Positions 35,627 through 43,088 of a stretch of 45,040 nt of DNA are shown in pieces (the stretch's first letter is position 1; each line of letters opens with the position of its first letter). The DNA is from Bacteroidetes bacterium ADurb.Bin008 (GTDB lineage Bacteria > Bacteroidota > Bacteroidia > Bacteroidales > Tenuifilaceae). The stretch is taken from assembly GCA_002071445.1 (NCBI GenBank), contig MWFE01000025.1, positions 1-45,040 on the forward strand. Reading direction: 5' to 3'. Below the pieces are notes generated by a model, which was not told where the DNA came from, ran no database searches, and saw only the letters and a program-made list of their open reading frames with translations. The position numbers and the translations under genes were made by a program.

Positions 35627-36513
35627 TATGCACGTTGCTTAAAGAGCTTTATCAGCGGCTTAACGTAATCCTCGTCTGTTGCAATGGGCACCCAATCGAC
35701 ATTGCATCGGGTGAATGTTTGCTTCAACGACACCTCCGTATCGGCCCACCATTGGGAGTAGGCGCTGCGAAGGGCAGGGTCAGAGGTATCGACCCATGCA
35801 TGGTTACCGCTTTCGGCATCCCTCATTTTCATCAACCCTATGGATGGCAGCTCTACCTCTCTTGGATCGTATATTCGGATGGCCACCACATCGTGCTTGT
35901 TGGCCGCAATGGAGAGAGCGCTGGTAAAGCGTGGGTCCACAGAATCCGGATTGAAATCCATGAAATCGCTGAGTATAAACGTAGTACAACGTTTCTTCAG
36001 AGCATTGGTAAGGTACCTTAACGCTTCAGCGAGATTTGTTCCCTCGCTTTGCGGGGTAAAATTTATCAACTCCCTGATGATGTGAAGTATATGGGTACGC
36101 CCCTTTTTGGGAGGGATAAACTTTTCAATCCTGTCGCTGAATAGCAGCACGCCAATCTTGTCGTTATTCTGTATGGCCGAAAATGCAAGGACAGCGGCAA
36201 TCTCCGTTGCCAGATTTTTTTTCAACAGGTTGGTTGTTCCGAACATACGTGAACCGCTGACATCAACCAGCACCATAACCGTAAGCTCGCGTTCCTCCTC
36301 AAAAATCTTCACATAGGGCTGATTGAACCGGGCTGTAACGTTCCAGTCGATATTACGAATGTCATCACCATACTGGTAATCGCGTACTTCGCTGAATGCC
36401 ATTCCTCTACCCTTGAACGCACTGTGATATTGCCCTGCAAAGATTTGACGCGATAAACCCCGCGTTTTTATTTCAATCTTTCTAACCCTTTTAAGTAAAT
36501 CCGATGCTTCCAC
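35626..36513 (-). CDS. DUF58 protein, VWA-like, Bat operon
   Basis: About 296 residues if it starts at GTG 36513 (coding EASDLLKRVRKIEIKTRGLS, the usual DUF58 beginning); the only upstream ATG (36561) overlaps the previous gene by 37 bases and adds an unlikely leader, and TTG 36519 is an alternative. The DUF58 signature GRGMAFSEVRDYQYGDDIRNIDWNVTAR is clear, followed by a VWA-like fold with VLVDVSGSRMFG. It acts in the cytoplasm and probably works with the MoxR ATPase, with which DUF58 proteins are typically encoded. Confidence 0.88.
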   Translation of the reverse strand: MEASDLLKRVRKIEIKTRGLSRQIFAGQYHSAFKGRGMAFSEVRDYQYGDDIRNIDWNVTARFNQPYVKIFEEERELTVMVLVDVSGSRMFGTTNLLKKNLATEIAAVLAFSAIQNNDKIGVLLFSDRIEKFIPPKKGRTHILHIIRELINFTPQSEGTNLAEALRYLTNALKKRCTTFILSDFMDFNPDSVDPRFTSALSIAANKHDVVAIRIYDPREVELPSIGLMKMRDAESGNHAWVDTSDPALRSAYSQWWADTEVSLKQTFTRCNVDWVPIATDEDYVKPLIKLFKQRA

Positions 36514-36524
36514 TTTCAAAACAA

Positions 36525-36941
36525 TTACTTCTTGATTCTGGTGAGTACCGTAATGTACCACTCCTCCTTAACGAGTTCAATGGAATACTTCTGACCATCC
36601 TTCTCCTCTTCCCATACCGTGCCCTTTTGTTTTCCGTACCTGGCATTCATCTCATCGCGCAGCATATTGAATAGCCACATGTTATACATCCTCGAAACCG
36701 CAGTACAGTAACCCTCGGCATTCAACTTGAAAATCAGGGTTTGCTCCTCGAAAGAGTTCTCGAATTTGATAAAACTCCTATCCAAATTATTGACCTCGGT
36801 AATAAATATAAAGCCTTTCAACTCCTGCTTTACCCTATCCCTAATCTCATCCTTGTGCAAGCCGATATAGTTCTGTCCCCGGCCGCTAAAACCGGCAATC
36901 AGCAAAAGGGCAAAAATGGTATTTCGGACCAGAAGAAACAT
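36525..36941 (-). CDS. Small exported protein in the Bat operon, function unknown
   Basis: 138 residues with an N-terminal signal peptide (MFLLVRNTIFALLLIAGFSGRGQ). The mature part is mixed alpha/beta with no family I recognise (GLHKDEIRDRVKQELKGFIF; YNMWLFNMLRDEMNARYGKQKG; KYSIELVKEEWYITVL). It lies 3 bases behind moxR and in front of the DUF58 gene, so it is translated with them. A periplasmic helper of the Bat system is inferred only from position. Confidence 0.7.
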   Translation of the reverse strand: MFLLVRNTIFALLLIAGFSGRGQNYIGLHKDEIRDRVKQELKGFIFITEVNNLDRSFIKFENSFEEQTLIFKLNAEGYCTAVSRMYNMWLFNMLRDEMNARYGKQKGTVWEEEKDGQKYSIELVKEEWYITVLTRIKK

Positions 36942-36944
36942 CTG

Positions 36945-37946
36945 CTACGGTACTTCTATTGTGTTCAGTATCTCAGTTACAACATCTTCTGTTGTAATAT
37001 TCTCTGCTTCTGCCTCGTAAGTCAGGCCAATGCGATGGCGAAGCACGTCGTGACAAACCGAACGGATATCCTCGGGAATAACGTAGCCCCTGCGCTTTAT
37101 GAATGCAAATGCCTTGGCTGCCAACGACAGGTTGATACTGGCCCTTGGCGAAGCGCCATAGGCAATCATATTCTCAAATTTTTCGAGCTTATAATCCTTG
37201 GGATAGCGAGTGGCGAAAACGATATCCAGAATATACTTTTCAATCTTTTCATCCATGTACACCTCGCGCACCACCGAGCGAGCCTTAATGATATCCTCAG
37301 GTTTAATCACCCTATCTGCTTTTGGGAAGGTCGAAGCCACATTCTGGCGAATGATGAGCTTCTCCTCCTCGACCCTCGGGTAGGTAATCTTAACCTTGAG
37401 CATAAATCGGTCAACCTGTGCCTCAGGTAGCGGGTATGTTCCCTCCTGCTCAATGGGGTTTTGCGTGGCCATAACCAGAAACGGCGATGGCAGTTTAAAA
37501 GTCTCGTCACCAATGGTTACCTGGCGTTCCTGCATGGCTTCCAACAATGCGCTTTGCACTTTTGCGGGAGCACGGTTAATCTCATCGGCAAGCACAAAGT
37601 TGGTGAATATGGGCCCCTTCTTCACATGGAATTCCTCCTTCTTCTGGCTGTAAACCATTGTACCGATCAGGTCGGCAGGGAGCAAATCGGGGGTAAACTG
37701 AATTCGGGCAAAGCTGGCATCGATGGTATTGGCAAGAGTATTAATGGCCAATGTTTTGGCCAGCCCCGGAACGCCCTCAAGCAGAATGTGGCCATCGGCC
37801 AACAGTCCGATGAGCAGCGATTCCACCAGATGTTTCTGCCCAACGATAACCTTACCCATCTCCATATTGATAATATCAACAAACGAACTCTCGAGCCGAA
37901 TTCGTTCGTTTAACTCCTTGATATTAATAGTTGTAACTTCGTTCAT
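36945..37946 (-). CDS. moxR: MoxR-family AAA+ ATPase, first gene of the Bat operon
   Basis: 333 residues. Walker A is GVPGLAKT (58-65) and Walker B is VLADEIN (118-124), followed by the MoxR signature APAKVQSALLEAMQERQVTIGDETFKLPSPFLVMATQNPIEQEGTYPLPEAQ with sensor residues. MoxR ATPases act as chaperones for VWA-domain partners, here BatA, BatB and the DUF58 protein. It leads nine packed minus-strand genes to batE with gaps of at most 63 bases, so a single transcript is likely. No clear promoter was found upstream. Confidence 0.94.
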   Translation of the reverse strand: MNEVTTINIKELNERIRLESSFVDIINMEMGKVIVGQKHLVESLLIGLLADGHILLEGVPGLAKTLAINTLANTIDASFARIQFTPDLLPADLIGTMVYSQKKEEFHVKKGPIFTNFVLADEINRAPAKVQSALLEAMQERQVTIGDETFKLPSPFLVMATQNPIEQEGTYPLPEAQVDRFMLKVKITYPRVEEEKLIIRQNVASTFPKADRVIKPEDIIKARSVVREVYMDEKIEKYILDIVFATRYPKDYKLEKFENMIAYGASPRASINLSLAAKAFAFIKRRGYVIPEDIRSVCHDVLRHRIGLTYEAEAENITTEDVVTEILNTIEVP

Positions 37947-38108
37947 CCTGATTACAATTTATAAATGAAACAAACTCTTAATTCGATTGCAAATTTGCAG
38001 ATTTATCGGGCATTTCAGCGTTAAAAAGCGTTAAAAAGTTTTAATCACTCTCACCCTACATGTTAACATCAACTACAGAATCCGAAGATTTAAAACACGG
38101 ACGTTTTC
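37947..38108. other. Leader region of the Bat operon
   Basis: About 160 bases with a short tandem direct repeat (AGCGTTAAAA twice at about 38018-38039). No ORF and no clear promoter match. Confidence 0.4.
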
Positions 38109-38269
38109 ATGTTGCTTAAAGCATACGATAACAATCTGCCGGAGGGGGGAACCGACCTGCTATACATACAGGAATTGTTAGGGACAAGAATTCCAAAACC
38201 ACAGAACTATATACCCATGTATCAGCCAAGAACTTACAAAATATCCAGTCGCCATTTGATACGTTGTAA
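38109..38269 (+). pseudogene. Decayed C-terminus of a XerC/D-type tyrosine recombinase
   Basis: The frame at 38109 reads LPEGGTDLLYIQELLG, matching the tyrosine-recombinase segment LLEGGTDLRYIQELLGH. After one missing base at about 38183 the next frame reads HKNSKTTELYTHVSAK then NLQNIQSPFDTL and stops at 38269, the standard end of these integrases including the catalytic Tyr (in ELYTHVS). The part before GGTDL needs another frame (LKH for the usual LRHS box). So at least two frameshifts and no N-terminus: a dead remnant, next to the restriction locus it may have helped bring in. Confidence 0.8.
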
Positions 38270-38720
38270 AAATATTACTACCTTGCGAAATATTTTATAC
38301 CAAAAGCTATACATATACGCCCAAATATGGTAGGCTTTGTATAGTTTTATTATACATATAAGCGAGTTGGCAGCAAGCGTAAAGGACAACACAACAACGA
38401 ACAGACGACTAAAAACAGAGAAAAAATAAACCATTTTAACAAGTGACAAAAGATATAGAAACAACATTACAAACGGACAACGAGTAAGCCGACACTCATT
38501 GCCGACCTTGTGTTTTTTATTTTTTTTCCACCCACATTTTTTAAACAATTTTAGCCAGCCCGCATTGGCACATTGGCTTTTGCCCCCACCTGTAAAGCCA
38601 CTCCTTCGGCAAAAGCCAAAGAGTCAATTTTTCCCACCCGCCAATGACACTTTTGGGCTTAGAAAAACTATCTTTACCGACATTAAAATAAATTGTAAAA
38701 TCAACATAAGACGACTATAA
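38270..38720. other. Gene-free spacer before hsdM
   Basis: About 450 bases. It includes a 12-base inverted repeat (TTGGCTTTTGCC at 38573-38584, GGCAAAAGCCAA at 38608-38619) and a T-rich stretch near 38510-38530. A TATCTTTA element at 38669-38676 could be the hsdM -7 box. No gene is seen. Confidence 0.5.
38669..38676 (+). promoter_or_regulatory. Possible -7 element for the restriction-modification operon
   Basis: TATCTTTA, one base off TAnnTTTG, 44 bases before the hsdM start codon. No TTTG at the usual distance upstream, so this is tentative. Confidence 0.3.
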
Positions 38721-41225
38721 ATGGCAATCAAAAAATCTGAATTATACAGCTCGCTTTGGGCAAGTTGTGACGAATTGAGAGGAAGCATGGACGCCAGCCA
38801 ATACAAAGATTATGTATTGGTTTTGTTGTTTATGAAATACGTTTCTGACAAGAAAGACCCCTTGGTGGAATTGAAAGAGGGAACAACTTTCTATGACATG
38901 CTTAAGCACCGAGGTAAATCAGACATTGGCGATCAGATTAACAAAATTATTGGTGAGTTTGCCAAAAACAATAACCTCACCGGTATTATTACCGAAGCCG
39001 ATTTTAATGATGATGCCAAACTGGGAACGGGTAAGGATAAAGTGGACAGGCTGACCAACCTGCTTAATATCTTCAACAATGAAGAACTCAACTTCTCCGG
39101 CAATCGGGCTGATGGTGACGACCTGCTGGGTGATGCATACGAATACCTGATGAAAAACTTTGCCACCGAAAGCGGAAAAAGCAAAGGACAGTTTTATACT
39201 CCTTCAGAAGTATCACGTATCATGGCGCAGGTAATCGGCATTAACAGATCCAAAAGCCAGGATGAAACCATTTATGACCCTACCTGCGGTTCGGGTTCTT
39301 TACTTTTGAAAGCAGCTGATGTCGCTCCACACGGCATCACCATATACGGACAGGAAAACGACAACGCCACCCGTGCATTGGCGGTAATGAATATGTGGCT
39401 GCACAATTTTGCCGATGCCGAAATCAAACAAGGTAACACACTGTCATCACCCGAATTTTTAAATGATGAAACGGGCGAATTGAAACAGTTTGACTATGCC
39501 GTTGCCAATCCGCCATTCAGCTACAAAGCCTGGATGAACGGTATTGATCCGGAACATGATATTTATAAACGATTTGAGGGTTACGATGCTATCCCGCCAA
39601 AAAAGAATGGTGACTTTGCTTTTCTGCTGCACCTGATTAAATCCTTGAAATCAAAAGGCAAAGCGTGTATCGTATTGCCCTTGGGTGTGTTGTTTCGGGG
39701 TAATGCAGAAGCCGAAATCCGCAAGCAGATTATTAAAAAGGGTTATATCAAAGCCATTATTGGTTTGCCGCCCAACTTGTTTTACGGAACAGGCATAGCC
39801 GCTTCGCTGCTTGTGCTGGACAAGGAAGATGCCGACAAGCGGACACACATTTTTATGATTGATGCCAGCAAGGGCTTTAAGAAAGACGGCAACAAAAACC
39901 GACTTCGTGAGCAGGATATTCACAAGATTGTGGATACATTCAATACGCTGAATGAAAGCGACCCAAAATATGCCCGATTGGTTCCGATTTCGGAAATAGC
40001 CGACCCGAAGAACGATTACAACCTGAACATTCCCCGCTACATTGACAGCCAGGAAGCGGAAGACATTCAAGACATTGAAGCTCATTTGTTGGGTGGAATT
40101 CCAAAAAGAGATATTGAGGCACTGGAAAATTACTGGAAAGTGTATCCAACACTAAAAGCAGGTTTGTTCAAAGCCATAGACAAACGCCCCGATTTTTACG
40201 AACTGATTATTGCCGGTGAAGAAATCAAAAACACGATTTTCAATCATCCTGAGTTTACCGCCTTTGGCAAGCAAATGGAACAGGTATTTTCAACATGGAA
40301 AACAGAAACCATTGCATATACCAAAGCATTGGACAAAGGACTAAGACCAAAGCATGAAATACACATCATTTCGGAAAACCTGCTGAAACATTATACCCCA
40401 CGTGTACAGACGCAATATTTTGCGTCTCTATATGACAAATACGCCATGTATCAGCATTTGATGGATTATTGGAGCCCTGACGGTAACGATGAAGCCATGC
40501 AGGACGACTTTTACGAAATTGCCGCAGAGGGTTGGGCAGCAGGAAATGAAGTAAAACGCAAAGAGAAGAAAACCAAAAAAGGCGATAAGGAAATTGTAAA
40601 AGAAGTGGCAGGTATTGAAGGATTGGAAGGCAGATTGATACCGCCTGCCTTGATGATACAGGAATATTTTGCCACAGAGCAAAAAGCCATTGAAGAGCTG
40701 GAAGCCAAAGCAGAAACCCTGAACGCCAACATGGAAGAAATGCGCGAGGAACACGGAGGCGAAGAAGGTTTGCTAAGCAATACCATAGACGACAAAGGCA
40801 AAATAAGCAAAGCCAATTTGGGCAAAGCCATTAAAGAGTTGGGCAAACGAAACGAAGAAAACGCAGAAGAGTTTGACATGCTGGCTGCCTACAAAAAGCT
40901 GATGGACGAAGAAGCCGACACTCAAACCAAAATAAAAGCCGCCAAAGCCGAACTGGAAAAGAAAGTAATTGCCCAATATCCTAAACTCACCATTGATGAA
41001 ATAAAAACCATAGTGGTAGAAAAAAAGTGGATGACCAACATAGAGCAACGCATACGCACCGAGATGGACAACATCAGCCACCGCTTAACGCAACGCATTA
41101 AAGAGCTGGCAGAACGCTACGAAAACCCAATGCCAAAACTTACTAACGAGGTGGCGGCACTGACAAGCAAAGTGGAAGCCCACCTGCAAGCCATGGGCTT
41201 TGATATAAATCCTAAAATCAATTAA
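38721..41225 (+). CDS. hsdM: Type I restriction-modification methyltransferase subunit HsdM, long form
   Basis: N6-adenine methyltransferase subunit of a type I system. 834 residues, far longer than the classical 500. The HsdM N-terminal helical domain (1-140) is followed by the AdoMet motif DPTCGSGSLL (186-195) and catalytic motif NPPFS (263-267). The extra C-terminal part from about 470 has ISENLL, YQHLMDYW and MQDDFYEI, then long Glu/Lys coiled coils to the end. This long form is common in Bacteroidota. At 561-571 a stretch PRVQTQYFAS is encoded by an imperfect palindrome and seems to be an insert. The operon order is hsdM-hsdS-GxxExxY-hsdR. Confidence 0.95.
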   Translation: MAIKKSELYSSLWASCDELRGSMDASQYKDYVLVLLFMKYVSDKKDPLVELKEGTTFYDMLKHRGKSDIGDQINKIIGEFAKNNNLTGIITEADFNDDAKLGTGKDKVDRLTNLLNIFNNEELNFSGNRADGDDLLGDAYEYLMKNFATESGKSKGQFYTPSEVSRIMAQVIGINRSKSQDETIYDPTCGSGSLLLKAADVAPHGITIYGQENDNATRALAVMNMWLHNFADAEIKQGNTLSSPEFLNDETGELKQFDYAVANPPFSYKAWMNGIDPEHDIYKRFEGYDAIPPKKNGDFAFLLHLIKSLKSKGKACIVLPLGVLFRGNAEAEIRKQIIKKGYIKAIIGLPPNLFYGTGIAASLLVLDKEDADKRTHIFMIDASKGFKKDGNKNRLREQDIHKIVDTFNTLNESDPKYARLVPISEIADPKNDYNLNIPRYIDSQEAEDIQDIEAHLLGGIPKRDIEALENYWKVYPTLKAGLFKAIDKRPDFYELIIAGEEIKNTIFNHPEFTAFGKQMEQVFSTWKTETIAYTKALDKGLRPKHEIHIISENLLKHYTPRVQTQYFASLYDKYAMYQHLMDYWSPDGNDEAMQDDFYEIAAEGWAAGNEVKRKEKKTKKGDKEIVKEVAGIEGLEGRLIPPALMIQEYFATEQKAIEELEAKAETLNANMEEMREEHGGEEGLLSNTIDDKGKISKANLGKAIKELGKRNEENAEEFDMLAAYKKLMDEEADTQTKIKAAKAELEKKVIAQYPKLTIDEIKTIVVEKKWMTNIEQRIRTEMDNISHRLTQRIKELAERYENPMPKLTNEVAALTSKVEAHLQAMGFDINPKIN
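40403..40432 (+). repeat. Imperfect palindrome inside hsdM
   Basis: A 30-base inverted repeat centred on ATATTT: GACGCAA (40409-40415) pairs with TTGCGTC (40420-40426), and the outer bases extend with one mismatch and a wobble. It resembles the GTAGAGACGCAA...TTGCGTCTCTAC palindromes that are scattered in some bacterial genomes. It lies in frame within the coding region. Confidence 0.6.
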
Positions 41226-41249
41226 TCCTAAAAATCATAATGCAGACAA
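41207..41249 (+). repeat. 43-bp operon repeat, copy A (hsdM/hsdS junction)
   Basis: Begins AAATCCTAAAATCA and ends in AGACAA at the hsdS start codon. It is the most diverged of four copies. It covers the last codons of hsdM (NPKIN and stop) and runs up to the hsdS ATG at 41249. Confidence 0.75.
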
Positions 41250-42469
41250 TGGAAAAAGGATTTAAAAATACAGAGGTGGGAGTGATTCCGGAAGATTGGG
41301 AGGTAAAATTATTTAATGAATTTGCTAGTATAAATGGTCGCGTTGGTTGGAAAGGATATACAAAAAGAGACTTAAGACAATCAGGTCCCTATGCAATTGG
41401 TGCTAAACATATTGATAAATCGAATAGACTTGATTTGTCAGAACCAACACACCTTACAAGGGAAAAATATCTTGAATCGCCTGAAATAATGGTATACATA
41501 GATGATATACTTATTGTGCAAAGAGGGTCAATTGGAAAGGTTGTACTTATTGACAAGGAAATTGGTGAAGCAACAATAAATCCAAGTATGGTAATTTTAA
41601 GATTATGGGAAAATTTACCATCCTATGTGTTTTATTATTTAATCTCTTTTGATGGTCAACGCCAAACAGTTTTTGACACTTCTTCTACGGGAGTTCCCAT
41701 GATTACTCAAAAACAAATAGCTAATTTTAAAATCCCCCTTCCCCCCACCAAAGCCGAGCAAACCGCCATTGCCACCGCCTTAAACGATGCCGATGCCCTT
41801 ATTCAAAAATTAGAACAACTCATTGCCAAAAAACGCCTAATCAAAACTGGGGCTATGCAGGAGTTGCTCAAACCAAAAGAGGGGTGGGAAGTGAAGAAGT
41901 TGGGGGAGGTGGCTGATATAGTAGGAGGTGGAACACCAAGCACCTTTAATTCAAGCTTTTGGAATGGTGACATAAACTGGTTTACACCATCAGAAATTGG
42001 AGATAGTAAATATTCTTTTGAAAGTTCAAGGAAAATCACAAATGAAGGCTTGAAGAATAGTTCTGCTAGACTACTTCCTGTTGGAACAATTCTGCTAACA
42101 AGTCGTGCAAGTATTGGTGATGCAAGTATTTTAATGATTGAAAGCTGCACAAACCAAGGTTTTCAATCTCTTGTTGTGAAAGAGGAAAACAGCAACGAAT
42201 TTCTTTATTATTTAATCTTGACCTTGAAACAGGTAATACTTCAAAATGCAAGTGGTAGCACCTTTTTAGAAATCAGTCCAACCAAGTTAAAGTCAATTGA
42301 AATTATAATTCCAAAATCAGTAGAACAAACCCGCATTGCCCAAATCCTTTCCGATATGGACAATGAAATAGCGGCATTGGAAAAACAATTGGAAAAATAT
42401 AAAATGATAAAACAGGGCATGATGCAGGTGTTGTTGACGGGGAAAATACGTCTGGATTATGATTTGTAG
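41249..42469 (+). CDS. hsdS: Type I restriction-modification specificity subunit HsdS
   Basis: Recognises the DNA target of the system. About 406 residues from ATG 41249 (MEKGFKNTEVGVIPEDWEV, the common HsdS beginning), preferred over ATG 41240, which lies in the repeat. Two target-recognition domains are each followed by a conserved helix: the first to about 175, then LPPTKAEQTAIATALNDADALIQKLEQLIAKKRLIK; the second starts EGWEVKKLGEVADIVGGGTPST and ends RIAQILSDMDNEIAALEKQLEKYK. Normal length. The last eight codons lie in a 100-bp tandem duplication, whose second copy encodes the same peptide again after the stop. Confidence 0.94.
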   Translation: MEKGFKNTEVGVIPEDWEVKLFNEFASINGRVGWKGYTKRDLRQSGPYAIGAKHIDKSNRLDLSEPTHLTREKYLESPEIMVYIDDILIVQRGSIGKVVLIDKEIGEATINPSMVILRLWENLPSYVFYYLISFDGQRQTVFDTSSTGVPMITQKQIANFKIPLPPTKAEQTAIATALNDADALIQKLEQLIAKKRLIKTGAMQELLKPKEGWEVKKLGEVADIVGGGTPSTFNSSFWNGDINWFTPSEIGDSKYSFESSRKITNEGLKNSSARLLPVGTILLTSRASIGDASILMIESCTNQGFQSLVVKEENSNEFLYYLILTLKQVILQNASGSTFLEISPTKLKSIEIIIPKSVEQTRIAQILSDMDNEIAALEKQLEKYKMIKQGMMQVLLTGKIRLDYDL

Positions 42470-42491
42470 GATTTCAGGATGGTAGGATAGA

Positions 42492-42534
42492 AAATCCTAA
42501 AATCATCTAATCCTAAAAATCCAAATTCTGACAA
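42492..42534 (+). repeat. 43-bp operon repeat, copy B
   Basis: AAATCCTAAAATCATC then TAATCCTAAAAATCC and AAATTCTGACAA. Nearly identical to copies C and D. It is the only copy not directly followed by a gene start; it ends in the first half of the 100-bp duplication. Confidence 0.85.
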
Positions 42535-42591
42535 TTAAAATAAAAATACGTCTAGACTATGATTTGTAGGATTTCAGGATGGTAGGATAAA

Positions 42592-42634
42592 TAATCCTAA
42601 AATCATCTAATCCTAAAAATCCAAATTCTGACAA
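42592..42634 (+). repeat. 43-bp operon repeat, copy C (before the GxxExxY gene)
   Basis: Differs from copy B at its first base only. It ends 13 bases before the GxxExxY start codon at 42648. Confidence 0.85.
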
Positions 42635-42647
42635 TAAAAATAAAAGA

Positions 42648-43088
42648 ATGAAATACGAAACATTAACGCATAAAATTATCGGCTGTGCCATGAAAGTTCA
42701 TTCCACATTAGGTAATGGATTTCAAGAGGTTATTTACCAACGGGCATTAGCTATTGAAATGAGCAAACAAGGCTTAGGTTATCAAAGAGAAATGGAGATG
42801 ACTATTTTTTATGAAGGCGAAGATATTGGCACAAGAAGGGTAGATTTCTTTGTAGAAGATAGCATAATGGTAGAATTAAAAGCACTGATAAAATTGGAAG
42901 ATGTTCATCTTGCACAGGCAATGAATTATTGCCAGGCATATAATCTGCCTGTTGGTTTGCTGATTAATTTTGGGAGTAAAAGTTTAGAATTTAAAAGAGT
43001 GTATAATGTCAACCACCCGGAAAATAAGGAGTATAAAACAAAAATCCTGAAATCACCTAATCCTAAAAATCCAAATTCTGACAAATGA
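42648..43088 (+). CDS. GxxExxY protein (PD-(D/E)XK nuclease-like)
   Basis: 146 residues. The family name motif is at G24-E27-Y30 (NGFQEVIYQ). A PD-(D/E)XK-like core follows: D66 in RRVDFFVED, then E76 and K78 in VELKAL, and a QAMNYCQAYN helix. These small proteins belong to the PDDEXK superfamily and are scattered in environmental genomes; function unproven. It sits between hsdS and hsdR, which is not part of a normal type I operon, and is bounded by copies C and D of the 43-bp repeat. The last ten codons (KSPNPKNPNSDK) are encoded by repeat copy D. Its stop overlaps the hsdR start (ATGA). Confidence 0.88.
   Translation: MKYETLTHKIIGCAMKVHSTLGNGFQEVIYQRALAIEMSKQGLGYQREMEMTIFYEGEDIGTRRVDFFVEDSIMVELKALIKLEDVHLAQAMNYCQAYNLPVGLLINFGSKSLEFKRVYNVNHPENKEYKTKILKSPNPKNPNSDK
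43042..43084 (+). repeat. 43-bp operon repeat, copy D (end of GxxExxY, directly before hsdR)
   Basis: Differs from copy B at two positions (CCTGAAATCACC instead of CCTAAAATCATC). It encodes the C-terminus of the GxxExxY protein and ends directly before the hsdR ATG at 43085. Confidence 0.85.

Larger units (their letters stand above)
42443..42642 (+). repeat. 100-bp tandem duplication of the hsdS end and spacer
   Basis: Copy 1 is 42443-42542 and copy 2 is 42543-42642, period exactly 100 bases, with a few substitutions. Both encode KIRLDYDL and a stop; in copy 2 the codons differ only synonymously (CTG to CTA, GAT to GAC). Each copy includes one 43-bp repeat unit and, before it, a partly complementary stretch (GGATTTCAGGATGGTAGGAT) that can fold back on the repeat. 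Confidence 0.9.

Noticed and set aside
36741..37430. Plus-strand ORF of 229 codons
   Set aside because: Antisense to moxR and the small exported gene; the minus-strand genes have strong motifs.
38290..38520. Possible integron attC-like site or small gene in the spacer before hsdM (TATAAGCGAGTTGG region)
   Set aside because: No paired R and L core sites could be shown, and the short ORFs there have no coding character.
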